Source: Amoebidium appalachense (Eukaryota; Ichthyosporea). From it: a stretch of DNA of 64,000 bases. The DNA lies in the NCBI GenBank assembly GCA_963693365.1, contig CAVNZM010000002.1:4216001-4280000 (forward strand). Direction: 5' to 3'. A model generated the notes under the pieces. The model was not told the origin of the DNA and made no database searches. It saw nothing but the letters and a program-made list of their open reading frames with translations. A program made the translations under genes and the position numbers. Shown piece after piece: positions 1 to 10,789 of this stretch. Within the stretch, counting starts at the first letter, position 1. Each line of letters begins with the position of its first letter.

Positions 1-155
1 AGACGGGTGGACACCCATAGACACACACACATAGAGTTCGGTGGTTCCACAACCCCATTTCCGATCTTTCCGATTCTCTATACTAACACCCCCGCTATAC
101 AACACACGGCATTGCGCAATTAAGGTGCTACCCTCAATTCCCAAGCTCCTAGGGT

Positions 156-316
156 GTGACGTAATATTTGGCACGAAATTTATTTGGCACGAGCCTGCAA
201 AACGGTGAAAATGGGGCAGGATGTCGCCCAGGCACCGACAGGAGCTTGGGGATACCCCTGGATGTGCTCCGCTAGCGGGCTGGTGCCAAATAAATTCGTG
301 CCACATTTTACGTCAC
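156..316. repeat. Inverted repeat (arms 156-196 and 278-316)
   Basis: The left arm contains two GGCACGA blocks separated by an AT-rich spacer and begins GTGACGTAAT. The right arm is its imperfect reverse complement and ends TTTTACGTCAC. About 80 bases separate the arms. A further TTCGTGCC/GGTGCC pair follows at about 321-355. This is what a foldback or MITE-like end would look like, but no target-site duplication is clear and no ORF is associated with it. The rest of 1-670 holds nothing I can support as a gene. Confidence 0.55.
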
Positions 317-679
317 CAGGTTCGTGCCAAATTATTTGGTGCCAAATTTATTTGGGGCATAAATGGGTCGGTTCGAACTATTATGGGTCGAATCAGCTCG
401 AATCGTTCCTGACCCGTTTTCTGACCCGTTTTTGTGGCTCATCGTTGGTGGCGTCTGATTCGAGGAATAAACTCGAAAGGCGGGCTAAGCAAGACCACGT
501 CAACCACGTGCAGGTGGTGGCGTACTTGAACGGGCAGTCACAGCCTGGACTGGCAGTTGACAGGTGTGACACAGCGCTAGCATCCTTATCATATTGCAGT
601 AGGCCCATATAAAAATAATAAAAACAGACAACACCCTTTAATGCTCGATCATAACTGACAGTACATATTTTGTGTGAGC

Positions 680-1033
680 ATGGGTTACAAACATGCTCGC
701 GTCCGCATTGGACGTGGGCAAGGCCATTGGGCTTTGCTGAGGATTCTCGTTCATGTTATCCTCGCCTTTTGTCTTTTGGCTGCAGCGGGTTCAACAAACA
801 ACCCAGATGGGGTGAACAAAAAAGTCATTAAGGAAAACAAATCTTGGTCTAAAGATCATGCCAAGCTGGAACAGCCATTCGTTGCACGGTACATTGATTA
901 TTGCATAGCGGATCATGAGGACTCTGTCGAAGCTGGCACGTGCCCTCCCCAGCCCTTCCTCAGGGATTGGGTGTGGCATCAAACCCGTCATGGCGGCCGG
1001 ATAGATGCATCTACAGCGGAGGGAGTCCATCAG
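680..1033 (+). CDS. Possible first exon upstream of the OTU-domain gene
   Basis: An open frame from the ATG at 680 runs to a good splice donor (CAG|GTGATT) at 1033/1034, directly before a poly-C tract. It would encode a basic N-terminus followed by a hydrophobic stretch (about residues 20-38, signal-peptide or anchor-like) and then about 75 mixed residues. The problem is phase. This exon ends in phase 0, while the next well-supported exon (1756) needs one base from upstream. Either a small exon is missing, the donor is elsewhere, or this is a separate or non-coding first exon and translation starts at the in-frame ATG in the next exon. Confidence 0.35.
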
Positions 1034-1755
1034 GTGATTCCCCCCCCCCCCCCCCCCCCTCCCCCCTCTCTCCCCACCACCCCCTGCCTCTTTTCCACTT
1101 TTTCTCTCCCCTCCCCTGTCTCTCTGTTCTGGGCCTTACAGGTGGTTCCTCCGTTTTAGAAGTTGTTTTTTATGTAATACGTTAGGTGTGTCCTTTTGCA
1201 TCTTGTGGATACCAATGCCTTCACCGCTCAGGCCTTCCCTTGCACTTAATCTTATGGACCTTTGTGCCTGTCCCATGATCTGTTTGGCATGATGTGTGTG
1301 CCTGTGTGTGTATGTTAAAGACAGGGGAGGGGGGGAAGGGGGAGAGGTCAGGGTAGGGAGAAAGGGAGGGAAGGATGGGTGGGTGGGAGGGTTGGAGGGA
1401 AGGAGGGAGGGGGAGAAAGGGTAGAGGGAGGGATGGCGGAAAAGACAGAAAGAGAGGGGCAAAGAGAGGAGGGCAGTCGGTAAAGAGGAAGGGCGGGAGG
1501 GTGGGACGGAGAGGGAGAAGGGGGAAGTGGAGAATTAGGGCAGGGGAGGGGGCCGAGAGCAAGAGGGGGGGGGTGGGGAGGGTGTGGGCGGTGTGTGTGT
1601 GTGTATGTGTGTGTGTATGTATGTTGTGTGTGTGTGTGGGGGGGGGGGGGGGGGGGGGGGGTTGGATGGGGGATTCGGTTGGGAGTGGGTTCTTTATAGA
1701 ACTGGCAACCATTGACCAGCTATTCTTTCACCCTGTCTTTGTCTTCACTCTGCAG

Positions 1756-2196
1756 CTTATGGCAATAATGGCAAATGTTCCTTGGCTGAGTGTGGTATGG
1801 AGGTTGGGTCTTTCGACAGTGATGGCTCTGACGATGACGATGAGGGGTCAAGTGACGAGAGCCCCGGTCCATTCAACGTGTCAACATGTGTGCGCCTAGC
1901 AGGCCGCAAGCTTAACGCCCGGCGTGCGATGCGCAAGCTGATTGGGTCTGTGCACAGCTCCGAGGGGTTTGCTTTAGCAGCACAGGACCCGGATCATCTG
2001 CTCTTCACTCTAGTGTTCTTTGACGAGGCCGTGGCAGCAGACATACAGCTTGCCAGGTGCTTCCTGCCGAACCCCCCCCCCCCCCCCCCCCCCTTCCCCT
2101 CCAACGCCCCCCCCGCTCCTCCCTCTCGCCTCTCCCCCCCTTTCCCTGCAGGGCCTCCCTCCCCTTTCCCCCCACCCCCCTTCCCCCCTCCCCCCC

Positions 2197-2234
<38 letters not shown>

Positions 2235-5200
2235 CCCCCTTTTCTGCATCCCCCTCCCCCTCTCCTCCTTCCCACAATTCTTCCGCCCAACTGCTCCACC
2301 TCCTTACTTCCTTGCACGTATCAATCCATCTCTCCTTCCAACCCAAGTGACACCAGTTTTTTGTCAGACAACCTGCCTCCCCAGGCCCACTTATTATGCC
2401 TGTCCTGTTCCCCTCCCCCCCCCCTCCTCCCTCAGGAGGGCCTCTGCCCATTCGTCCCTCCTTTTCAAGTCCTCCATTACCTCTTACCTCCCCTAATTCT
2501 CATTATTCTCTAATAGTATACCTATATCTTCCATCCTACCTTTTTGGAAGCTCCCTGCTTCTCTTCCACCTATTTGAAAGCATCTGCATCTACCCCCCCC
2601 CCCCCCCCCCGTTCATAGCCCCTCCTTCATCAGTACTCCCTTACATCTGCCCGGCCCCCTTCAGAGTGCCCCCCCCCTCCCCCCCCCCCACACACACACC
2701 CCTCCCCTTTCACACACATGCACACACGAACGCACCCATGCATGCACGCATGCACCCTCCCTCGCAGCCACGAGCGCACACACTCTTATTCACTTATAGA
2801 ATTGTTAATAATCTAATGCCCCCCCCCCCCCCCCCCCCCCAACCCCAACCCACCCACACACGCACACACACACACACGCCAAGGTTTCCCTTGTTCTGCT
2901 CCTCGGCCTTTCCGCCTTCCCCATAATCTGTCTTTCTCTCTCTTCCTCCCCTCCCCCCCCCCCCCCCCCCCCCCAACCCCACCCCACCCCACCAGCACTG
3001 CCCTACCACCCTCCCACTTCTTGTCTTTGCTTATTCTTCCTTGTGATGTGCAACACAGGGACATATCCGGGCCACCTGAGGTCCAGCAACAACGCCTTCT
3101 TCAAATTCTGGGTGCCTGGAGAATGGAGCTTATGGAAACACCCGCTGACGGCAACTGTTTGTTTCATTCGGTGTGGCATTATATCAATCAGTATCTACAA
3201 AGTGGTCATGTAGCTACCCGTGAACACCTCAACACATTGGGGTTTACAGCTAATATGGAGCCTATAGAGGCGATTGGACGGCTACGCGAACTAATGGTAA
3301 ACGAATGGCGGCGAAATCTAGCAGAATACCAAGGATTCCTTTCAAGGGTGACCCTCGCATACGTAGCTGATGATTTCCGCTGTCCTCGGCGCGCCCATTT
3401 TGCTTCTGCAGCCGGTGACGCGATGGTGCTGGGCTTAGCCAACGCACTCCGCATACCAATAACCATTTTTAGCACGATTGCCAATCACGGTGTAGTTGCG
3501 GTCACTCCACCCACCGTCATCGAACCCAACATTGCCATACCCGTATCACTTAACGGTGCAGCAGATCATTACTCAGTGGTAATACCTCGCTTGTCGCATG
3601 CGAACAAAATCTCGGACAACAACCAAGCACAGACATCACACTCAGTTGACACGGAAAACTCGACGGAGTTGGCGTCTAACGCTAACACAACTGACACGTT
3701 CGGTGGGTTGCCCGCCAAGGGCTGCAGCTGTAATAGAAACAGTAAGGATAGAACACGTTTTTTTTGTGGTTTTAAGAACGGCGGGGGGAAAGTGCAGGCA
3801 TACGATGGGCATGAGCGTTGCATATGCGCAAAGAACAAGCGGGCATGCACCCAGGCATGCAGGTGTGAGAATTGTGGCAACAGGTGAGCCGTATGATATG
3901 CATTTGCTACTTTTCTTCTTTTGCATCCTCTATTTGCCCACACTTGGTACTTTATAATCGAAACCTTAACTTGGCCAAATCCAGGTATTTCTGCTTGTCC
4001 CTCTCTTTATCCCCCCCCCCCCCCCCCCCCCCCTTTCCCCAAGACGGGTGACCTACTCATGTTCAAGTGAAACAGTATCTGAGTTGGGTTTCGTTAACGA
4101 GGGGAATAGGTCGAAACTCGGGTACTGTGGATGACGTGGGCCCCCCCTGAGGATGGGCTCTGCTTATTATGCATACTCTTTATGTATGGCTTGCATTCTG
4201 CATCGTGTTATCCGTTTGTTCTTGTGTACTTCGTACTTTTTGACGCATTCAAAACCCCCCCTTTCCCCCCCCCCCCCTCCCTCCCCCCCCCCCCCCCCCC
4301 CGAGGGGAAAGAAAAGCCCCCTCTCCCAATCCCCTCCCCCTCCTGTATCCGTCGTTTCATGATGTCTAACCCCTCCCCCTCCCCCCCACCTTCCCCACTG
4401 CTCACCACCTGCACACCCGCACACCATACACAAACTTAAACACACACACGCATGCACGTGTGCACGCACACACACAGCCCCTCCCCCCCCCCCCCCCCCC
4501 CCCCCCCCCACCCACACACACACACAATGCATCCGCGCATCATGGTCCATGCATACACGTGTGTGGATAGATGCACAGGTGCACGAATCCACGCACGCAC
4601 GCACCCACAGAGCACGTGTGCGCACGCACACACAAACACACATGTGTACACGTGCGCGCGCATTCACACGCACACACAAACGCACATACAAATGCAGTCA
4701 TGGACAGCGGCCAGAGCCAAACCGTCCAGGTCGCCCGTCTACCATGCAGCTGCATTTATCCGGCGAAGGGGGGAACCTTTCCCTGAGAAGTGGTGATGGG
4801 TCCAACACCACCCATACGGCCAACACAACAGCCACCAGGGGCAAGGCCACTGCCACGGTTCCAACGCAAAGGCGGCGCGCACGATTCACACAAACACGAA
4901 CCACAGATCAGAATGGTTTGGAGTATTATGTGTCTGTGGGCGAGGAGGTACGTTCGGGTAGATGGTCGGATGCGGAGACCGCGTTGATTGAAAGTATTGT
5001 TATTTCGCTTGCGGAACAAAAGTTGCCGGCAACAGAGGAGGACATATTTGCACATTACCATGCAGCATTGGAGGGCAACGAGGAGGGTGTGGGGCTGGAT
5101 GCCATCCTTTCCAAAACGTTGAAGCAAATCAAGTCAAAAATAGAACACATTGAGAAGGAAAGACGTTTGCGTAGTCAGGTGGCCGCCGAGGTGAGGGAGG

Positions 5201-5685
5201 AAATCGCAAGGGCTAAGGAAGCCGCTGCTAGGACAGTTACGGAGAAAGCAAGCGAGAGAGCACGAAACACGAAACGTGGGCTGAAGTCACAGAGTAATTC
5301 ACAGACTGCCCCGTCAAAGAAGGCCAAGCCCAGCGGCCTTTCACGTGCAAGCACCAACACAGGTGTTGCCCCTCAGGAGCATGATCCCACCAGTTCGTCA
5401 ACCGATTCGGCGGATGAATTCCAAAGCACCCAACAGTCTGGGGTGATTCCCCCTAGCCAGCACCCGCACCATCCGCAAGCGTTCCACCCCAGTTATTATC
5501 ACACATACCCGAGCACGATAGCCAGTGCACAATGTAGCGTCTGTCAACTGACTTTAGCAATCCCTCCCCATCTGTGTCATACTTACATGCAATGCTGTAG
5601 GTGCAAGGCCATGTTGTATGCTCTGGTCACCGCTTTTGGCATCCGCCTGCTCAGTTTTAGTGTCACGGATAATAGGTGGAAGTGA
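1756..5685 (+). CDS. OTU-like cysteine protease fused to CXC, Myb-like and zinc-ribbon modules
   Basis: Three exons join in consistent phase: 1756-2056, 3059-3883 and 4698-5685. Donors are CCAG|GTGC and ACAG|GTGAGC; acceptors are TGCAG, ACACAG and TGCAG. The product is about 700 residues. Exon 2 gives an acidic Asp/Ser patch. Exon 3 carries an OTU deubiquitinase core: TPADGNCLFHS holds the catalytic Asp and Cys, and the His is in ADHYSVV. After it comes a cysteine-rich module (KGCSCN... to CRCENCGN) like the CXC/tesmin-TSO1 DNA-binding motif. Exon 4 has a Myb/SANT-like start (GRWSDAETALIESI), a charged coiled coil, a Ser/Gln/His-rich linker, and a C-terminal CxxC...CCRC zinc ribbon resembling the LSD1 type. 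Without splicing, exon 3 would end at TGA 3885. The role is inferred: a chromatin- or DNA-associated ubiquitin protease, or an accessory protein of a transposon; OTU and CXC modules are both known from mobile elements. Confidence 0.8.
2057..3058 (+). other. Intron filled with poly-C and CA tracts
   Basis: This intron of the OTU gene consists mainly of C runs (around 2075, 2200, 2590, 2820 and 2950) with short CT- and CA-rich spacers. The proline-rich frames across it are translations of poly-C and are not coding. Confidence 0.75.
4041..4255 (+). repeat. Short interspersed repeat with poly-C tail, copy A
   Basis: This is the reference copy of a dispersed family. It begins AAGACGGGTGACC, contains TGAGGATGGGCTCTGC and GCATCGTGTTATCCG, ends TTTTTGACGCATTCAAAA and is followed at once by a long C run (to about 4301). 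A nearly identical copy in reverse orientation lies at 32658-32872. It sits in the last intron of the OTU gene. Confidence 0.75.
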
Positions 5686-6226
5686 GCCAATCCCTCCACG
5701 TAGTTTTTTATTTTTCTAATTGTTATTGTGGCTGCCAGCTGCTTTGGGGTCAGGTGGCAAACGTAGGGCATGTCTAGTAGGTTCGATTAGTATGGGATTT
5801 GGCATCATGATGCCAAGACTTAGTCAATACAGTAACTTAAGAATCAGTTTGTTAGGTGTTAGTTGTAACATTTAACTTCCAGTAATGTTCAGCATGTCAT
5901 AGTGGTAGTTTATGATTGTAATGTTACTTACAGTTTAACTACATGTAATGTCATGGTGTATGTAGAGTATGCTGTCACATTCAATGCACACACACACGGC
6001 ACACACACACGAACATGCACACACGCAACCACATACACGTCAAGCACACACTACGTATACATCCATGCATGCGACATTCGCCTTTTTAATACCTATGATA
6101 TCATTACGTAGTCAAAATACCATAATAATAATGTGTAGAAGTGATTGCAGGTCACTTTCACATGCTGCAGCTGTTTTATTAATAATGACACCGTAAATTA
6201 ATGGCAAGCACACTGCAGACTCGGAT

Positions 6227-6275
<49 letters not shown>

Positions 6276-7180
6276 AAAAAAAACCCCCCCCCCCCCCCCC
6301 CCCCCCCCGTTCCCCCCTCGAAATTTTCGGGGGCGGGGGCGGGGCGGGGCGGGGCGGGGCGGGGTGGGGCGGGGCGGGGCGGGGCGGGGCGGGGCGGGGC
6401 GGGGGGGGGGGGGGAGAGCTTGGGAAACGAGGGTGCAACCGCAATTAAAAAGGAATTCACCGGCAACCGCTACAGAACCTAAAAAGGTTCACAAGTAGTA
6501 GCAATGATTGGTCAGTGAAGGCACGCCCGCGAACATTCGCAAATCAAATAGATGAGCCTCGAATCTTCTAGGCGCAAGAGACTGGCTGTGAGTCACGATT
6601 ACGTATCACCGGGCACTGGCCTGTCAGCAAGAGTACCTCCGCTCATGATCATAAACAGTTTAAAATTTATATATATCCGCTTAAGACCTTTTGAAAACAC
6701 AAACAACGAATCAAGTGCTTTGTTTTAACATTATGGGTAAATGGTGAATGCCCGTTTCATCAGCTGTTGTGTTTCCGCGTATATAAAGTACCGTGAAGCA
6801 CCCGCCCGTTCGGTTATTCTGTCCATGCAGCTGATTCGCACCGCTTGTAAAAAACAGAGGGGAAAAAAAAAACGCGAAAAAACTATAACTGAAAGTTATG
6901 TCAAAACGTTCGACAACAGCATCTTCCTGTACGTTTTGGACCACACTTTGAAACTAAAAACGGTATTTGAGGTGTGCACGTGCCCCCGTTTTTATTTTCA
7001 ACGAAGGTCAGCAACTAAGATTCCAGCAGAAAGGACTGTCGGTAGATTCGTTTTTGGGAAGAGACGTTTTTTCCTGACAAGTGGACCTTTTTTATAGACC
7101 TATGAGCCAAACATACACAGCCTGAAGCTCACAATTTGCCTTCGAAGTTTTCTTCTCTCTTTTTCTCTCGTTTTCCTTCA
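5686..7180. other. Intergenic, no supported gene
   Basis: This is AT-rich sequence with a CA-rich patch (5985-6060), a C-run/A-run/C-run block (6230-6308) and a GGGGC repeat (6330-6412). A 118-codon frame at 6741-7097 has no recognisable domain, sits in AT-rich DNA and has no splice or promoter support, so I do not call it. Confidence 0.6.
6326..6413 (+). repeat. GGGGC pentanucleotide repeat, G-quadruplex candidate
   Basis: About 14 near-perfect GGGGC units end in a G run. They follow a C-rich block and a short hairpin (CCCCTCGAAATTTTCGGGG). Four or more G4 tracts with one-base loops is the standard quadruplex pattern. It lies between the OTU and PDZ genes, so a regulatory effect is possible but not shown. 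Confidence 0.8.
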
Positions 7181-7703
7181 ATGATGGGGTCAAGCTCGCT
7201 TTATCCCCACGCACACGCCAACATGAACACACAATCCTCACACTCTCAACACTCCAGCAAGTGCGTTTGTGAGGCCTCGTGCCGGTGTGTGGAGAGAAAA
7301 AAGCCCACACGGCGGGAACTTGTAGTGCACAAGAGCGAGGATGAGGAGTTTGGGGCTGTTCTTTTTCTCATTGATGGGAGGGTGTACATTGGGTGGGTGC
7401 CCGACCAGGAGGGGTCGTGGGTGCACTCGGCGGCTTACAGGTGCGGTCTGGACTTCGGTGACCAGGTGTGTAGCTTTTTCTAGTCTTTCTTCTTCTTCTT
7501 CTTCTTCTTTTTCTTTTTTTGTGTGTGTGTGTGTTTGGGGGTCGGTTGTTTTTTTACCCGTTGGTTTCTGTCTCCACGTGCATAGCTCGTTTGATTCCTG
7601 CTCTGTCACCCACGGCCGTGCGCACCCAGGTACACACACACACACACTCGCGCGCGCGTGCACACACACACACACACACACATTCATGTGCGCGTGCGCA
7701 CAC

Positions 7704-7739
<36 letters not shown>

Positions 7740-7831
7740 TCAGACAAGGACAAATGCGAGAGGTTGAGAGAGTGAGGGTTAAGTGGCCCTTTTTTAAGTG
7801 GACAGTATGTACGCTGTTCGATCACTTGCTT

Positions 7832-7887
<56 letters not shown>

Positions 7888-9257
7888 GCTTCGTGTACAT
7901 GCCGGGTCAGTTTTCGTACAGCCGCTTGCAAAGGTTATTTTACTGAATTATACACTTCTATTACTCAGGTACATGTTTTCTGCTTGAGGATAGTTTGTTT
8001 TGAGTGGGTTGGCTTTTTGAGGTATATGGTAGTGCTTTCTTTTAAATGTAACGTGGTGTGGAGTAGCAAATGGGCGAATGCGTGTTTTATTTTTCCATTT
8101 TGATAATGCCAACATGTTTCTGTGTGTACATGTGTGTGTGTGCGCGCACGTGTGCTCTGCTGTGTCCTCTTTTTCTCTTTGCGTGTGCGGTTGGTGGGGG
8201 TAATGGTACTCACCCGTCTTGTTAGTTGGTAGCCAAACAAGTTGTGCTTCACGAGGCTCTGGGGCTTGTGTTGCTTGTGTCTGGCCCATGTTTGTGTCTG
8301 GCCCAAGCCAGCTGGTGGGGTATTTTCTCACATGGCACGCGCACCTGCAGTCCTGTTGTGTGTGTGTGTGTGTGTTTGGGGGGGAGGGGGGGTTCCCTGT
8401 CACCTCCTCTTCTAGGTTGCACCAAACTCTCACTTGTTTTTTTGTTTGTTTGTCACTGCCCAATAATCGATATATGGAAGTGTGTATGGTTTTATATCTT
8501 GGTAACAGAGTTCCCTACGAGTTTTGTGCTTTGAAAGGGGGTTCCTCTTTTCGTGATGCCTATGCACATTCCATTCTGCTCAAGCGCATCGAACCTAAGC
8601 AGGTGTGAATTGATTGTGGCCGTAACGGGCGGAGAGGGGCACTTTGGGGGGAGGGGGGGGGGGGGGAGGAGGGGGGGTTATGCATACACGACATGTAGAC
8701 ATGCCCACGTCATGTCCATCACTCCTAACCCCCTGCATTCTTCCCCGCCGTAGATCATGAACATCAACGGACACGAAGTCACCGGCCTGGGCCCGTGCGA
8801 AGTTCAAGAACTCCTGGACAACGGCACAAAAACAACGCTCGAAGTTTCTGACGCGCCTCTCATACGCACACTCTCTTTCCCGTGCGCAAAGGGAAAACCA
8901 AAAAAGGAGCCGCTTGGTTTCGTTTATTTCAAGTCGCAGGCGAGGTTCGTTCAGAGTGGTTCGTTTGCGGAGAGGGGAGGGATGGAGGTTGGGGACTGTG
9001 TGATTGACGTTGACGGGGTGAGTGTGTTCGGTATGCCTGATCACGAGGTGGTGGAAACGATTAGGCAGGCGAGATTGAAAGTTGACGGGGATGATGTTGT
9101 GTTGAGGGTAATGCCGGCATGCAAGGCGGAGAAATTCCTAATTTGCTTTCGCGAAATTTTGAGGAGGAGGGGTCAGAGCCACCTGCAACCGTACCAGGTG
9201 CTGAGCCCGAGGACACAGACGATTGGTGGGTGGCTGGGCGATAGGTGCTGCTGCTAG
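7181..9257 (+). CDS. Two-PDZ-domain protein with a Cys-Cys-Cys C-terminus
   Basis: There are two exons, 7181-7465 and 8754-9257. The donor is GACCAG|GTGTGT and the acceptor CGCCGTAG|ATC, both phase 0, giving 262 residues. After a Ser/His-rich, Cys-containing N-terminus, the first PDZ domain spans the splice (GLDFGDQ joined to IMNINGHEV, the usual GL..GD.I..ING signature). The second PDZ begins with a PLGF carboxylate-binding loop and has GGMEVGDCVIDVDGVSV. PDZ domains bind C-terminal peptides of partner proteins, usually as scaffolds at membranes. The protein ends DRCCC, so lipidation (palmitoylation or prenylation) could hold it at a membrane; that is inference. The start is the first of two adjacent ATGs. 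The family is clear; the partners are unknown. Confidence 0.85.
8418..8602 (+). CDS. Possible alternative exon in the PDZ-gene intron
   Basis: An open frame ends at EPKQ with a donor (AAGCAG|GTGTGA) in phase 0, the same as exon 1 of the PDZ gene, and contains NRVPYEFCALKGGSSF. It could be a cassette or alternative exon. Its candidate acceptors (after TTCTAG at about 8415, or after AACAG at about 8510) are not phase 0, and the direct join of the flanking exons already makes a complete PDZ fold. I treat it as an unproven exon or an exon relic. Confidence 0.25.
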
Positions 9258-10036
9258 CAGGCTGAATTTTAAATGTTTTTATCCTTTTTTTTAAAAAAAG
9301 AAAAGAGTATTGACTTCAAAATTTTTTGTTTTTTGCTTGTGCCAGTTGTCAAGACACTTCATATGCAGTACACATTGTGTCTCTGGTTGACCTGACATAA
9401 TTTTCAATGTCTGTTATTCCGTGATTATAATCACTGGTGCTAGTTGAGTGTGTGCGCTCTCCTATAATCACTGGTGCTAGTTGAGTGTGTGCGCTCTCCA
9501 TTTACGCAGTGTATACATGTGTTTTAAAGGAGCACTTTAAACTGTTGTTTTATTGGGCAGTTTTTGATAACGGGCCATAGTTATTCAGATTTTTGCGCAA
9601 TACATTATTGGCAAAAATTCGAAACTTTTGCAGGCATCAAATATTGTAGTTTAGGGGCCCAGTGTTTCGGGGAATTTTTTTTTTTAACTGCATCTCAAGT
9701 TTTGTAGATAGATTAGGCAATTGCACGAATGTATTGTTCTTTTCATGTTGTCGGGTGTTTTCGACGAGTCTGTGTTTGCGAATGATAATGCAGTTGGCAT
9801 ATCTTCGGCCATTATTCCATCAGAAAAAGAAATCTTGCAAAATATTTTTGGTACATGTTACTTCTACGGGGTTTGAAATTCATTATCTTAACGTTTTATG
9901 AATAAATCGAAATGTACATACCGTCTCTAACATGTACATATTGCAACAGGGCATTTGGATATGCTCTTCCAGTTCCATACACACCTGTAAGGGTTTAGAA
10001 AATTGGAAGCTGTTAATTTTGCAATTGGTCCCCCCC

Positions 10037-10067
<31 letters not shown>

Positions 10068-10148
10068 AAAAAAGTGTGCAAGCACACGCGCGCGCGCGCC
10101 TCCGCGCTTGACACACACACACATCCGGAAGCAAGAGAGCCTTGAATT
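9258..10148. other. AT-rich intergenic DNA downstream of the PDZ gene
   Basis: No ORF or RNA is supported here. The stretch includes the 37-bp tandem duplication at 9426-9499, a C-run/A-run block at 10030-10072 and a CG-alternating CA patch just before the copia element. Confidence 0.6.
9426..9499 (+). repeat. Two-copy 37-bp tandem repeat
   Basis: Two perfect head-to-tail copies of a 37-base unit begin TATAATCACTGGTGCTAG and end GCGCTCTCC. Confidence 0.9.
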
Positions 10149-10153
10149 CCGAA

Positions 10154-10653
10154 TGAGAGAAAACTACCTTCTCACACGTAGCAGAGTCTGCACTAACACA
10201 AGTAGAGTGTATAGTCGTTGCACACACACACATGGAGGTGATCAGTCTCTATATGGGTGCAATATACCACCTACTAAGTGTGTACTTAATCGGGCTGCAT
10301 GCACTATCACCTAAGTATCACACAAGTGTCCACACAGTGCTCGGAGAGTCTGTTGCAACAGTCAAATATCGTTATAACTCCCAATATTATTATGTTACAT
10401 GTGCGGGTTTATATGCTCCGCCGTGATCCAGTCACCAGCCATCCAGGATGGCATCCGGGTTGACTACGTAATCCCTAGATCTGGATGGTGCGTTCCTAAC
10501 CAATCATATGGCAGTTAGATATCACAATTCATCCTAGGAATCACACGATCCATCACCTAGCCATCACACAAAAACACGCGTACACCGCTGTTGGATGGTT
10601 ACATATATCACAAACACGAATAATATGGTGATATTGGGGTTGTATATCCAACA
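10154..10653 (-). repeat. 3' LTR of the copia element
   Basis: This is a 500-bp repeat, TG...CA on either strand, matching 16092-16459 plus 19880-20016. By eye there are roughly a dozen differences over the first 360 bases, so the insertion is not very recent. The inner edge adjoins the polypurine tract. Confidence 0.9.
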
Positions 10654-10789
10654 CACCCCTTACAACACAATAGCACCTAATCTACAAATCAGCCAATCAT
10701 ATCGCAGCGTCGATTGCTGCACCCTCAGCCAGGCACTGGTTGCCTGCAGCAATAAACTAGCACACCCCTGCCTCCACATCACATGGTGA

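Noticed and set aside
184-612. A 142-codon frame at the left end
   Set aside because: It overlaps the inverted repeat, has no recognisable motif and no consistent coding composition.
2057-2513. Long proline-rich or glycine-rich frames across C and G runs (and many like them throughout)
   Set aside because: They are translations of homopolymer intron sequence; splice junctions with matching phase bypass them.
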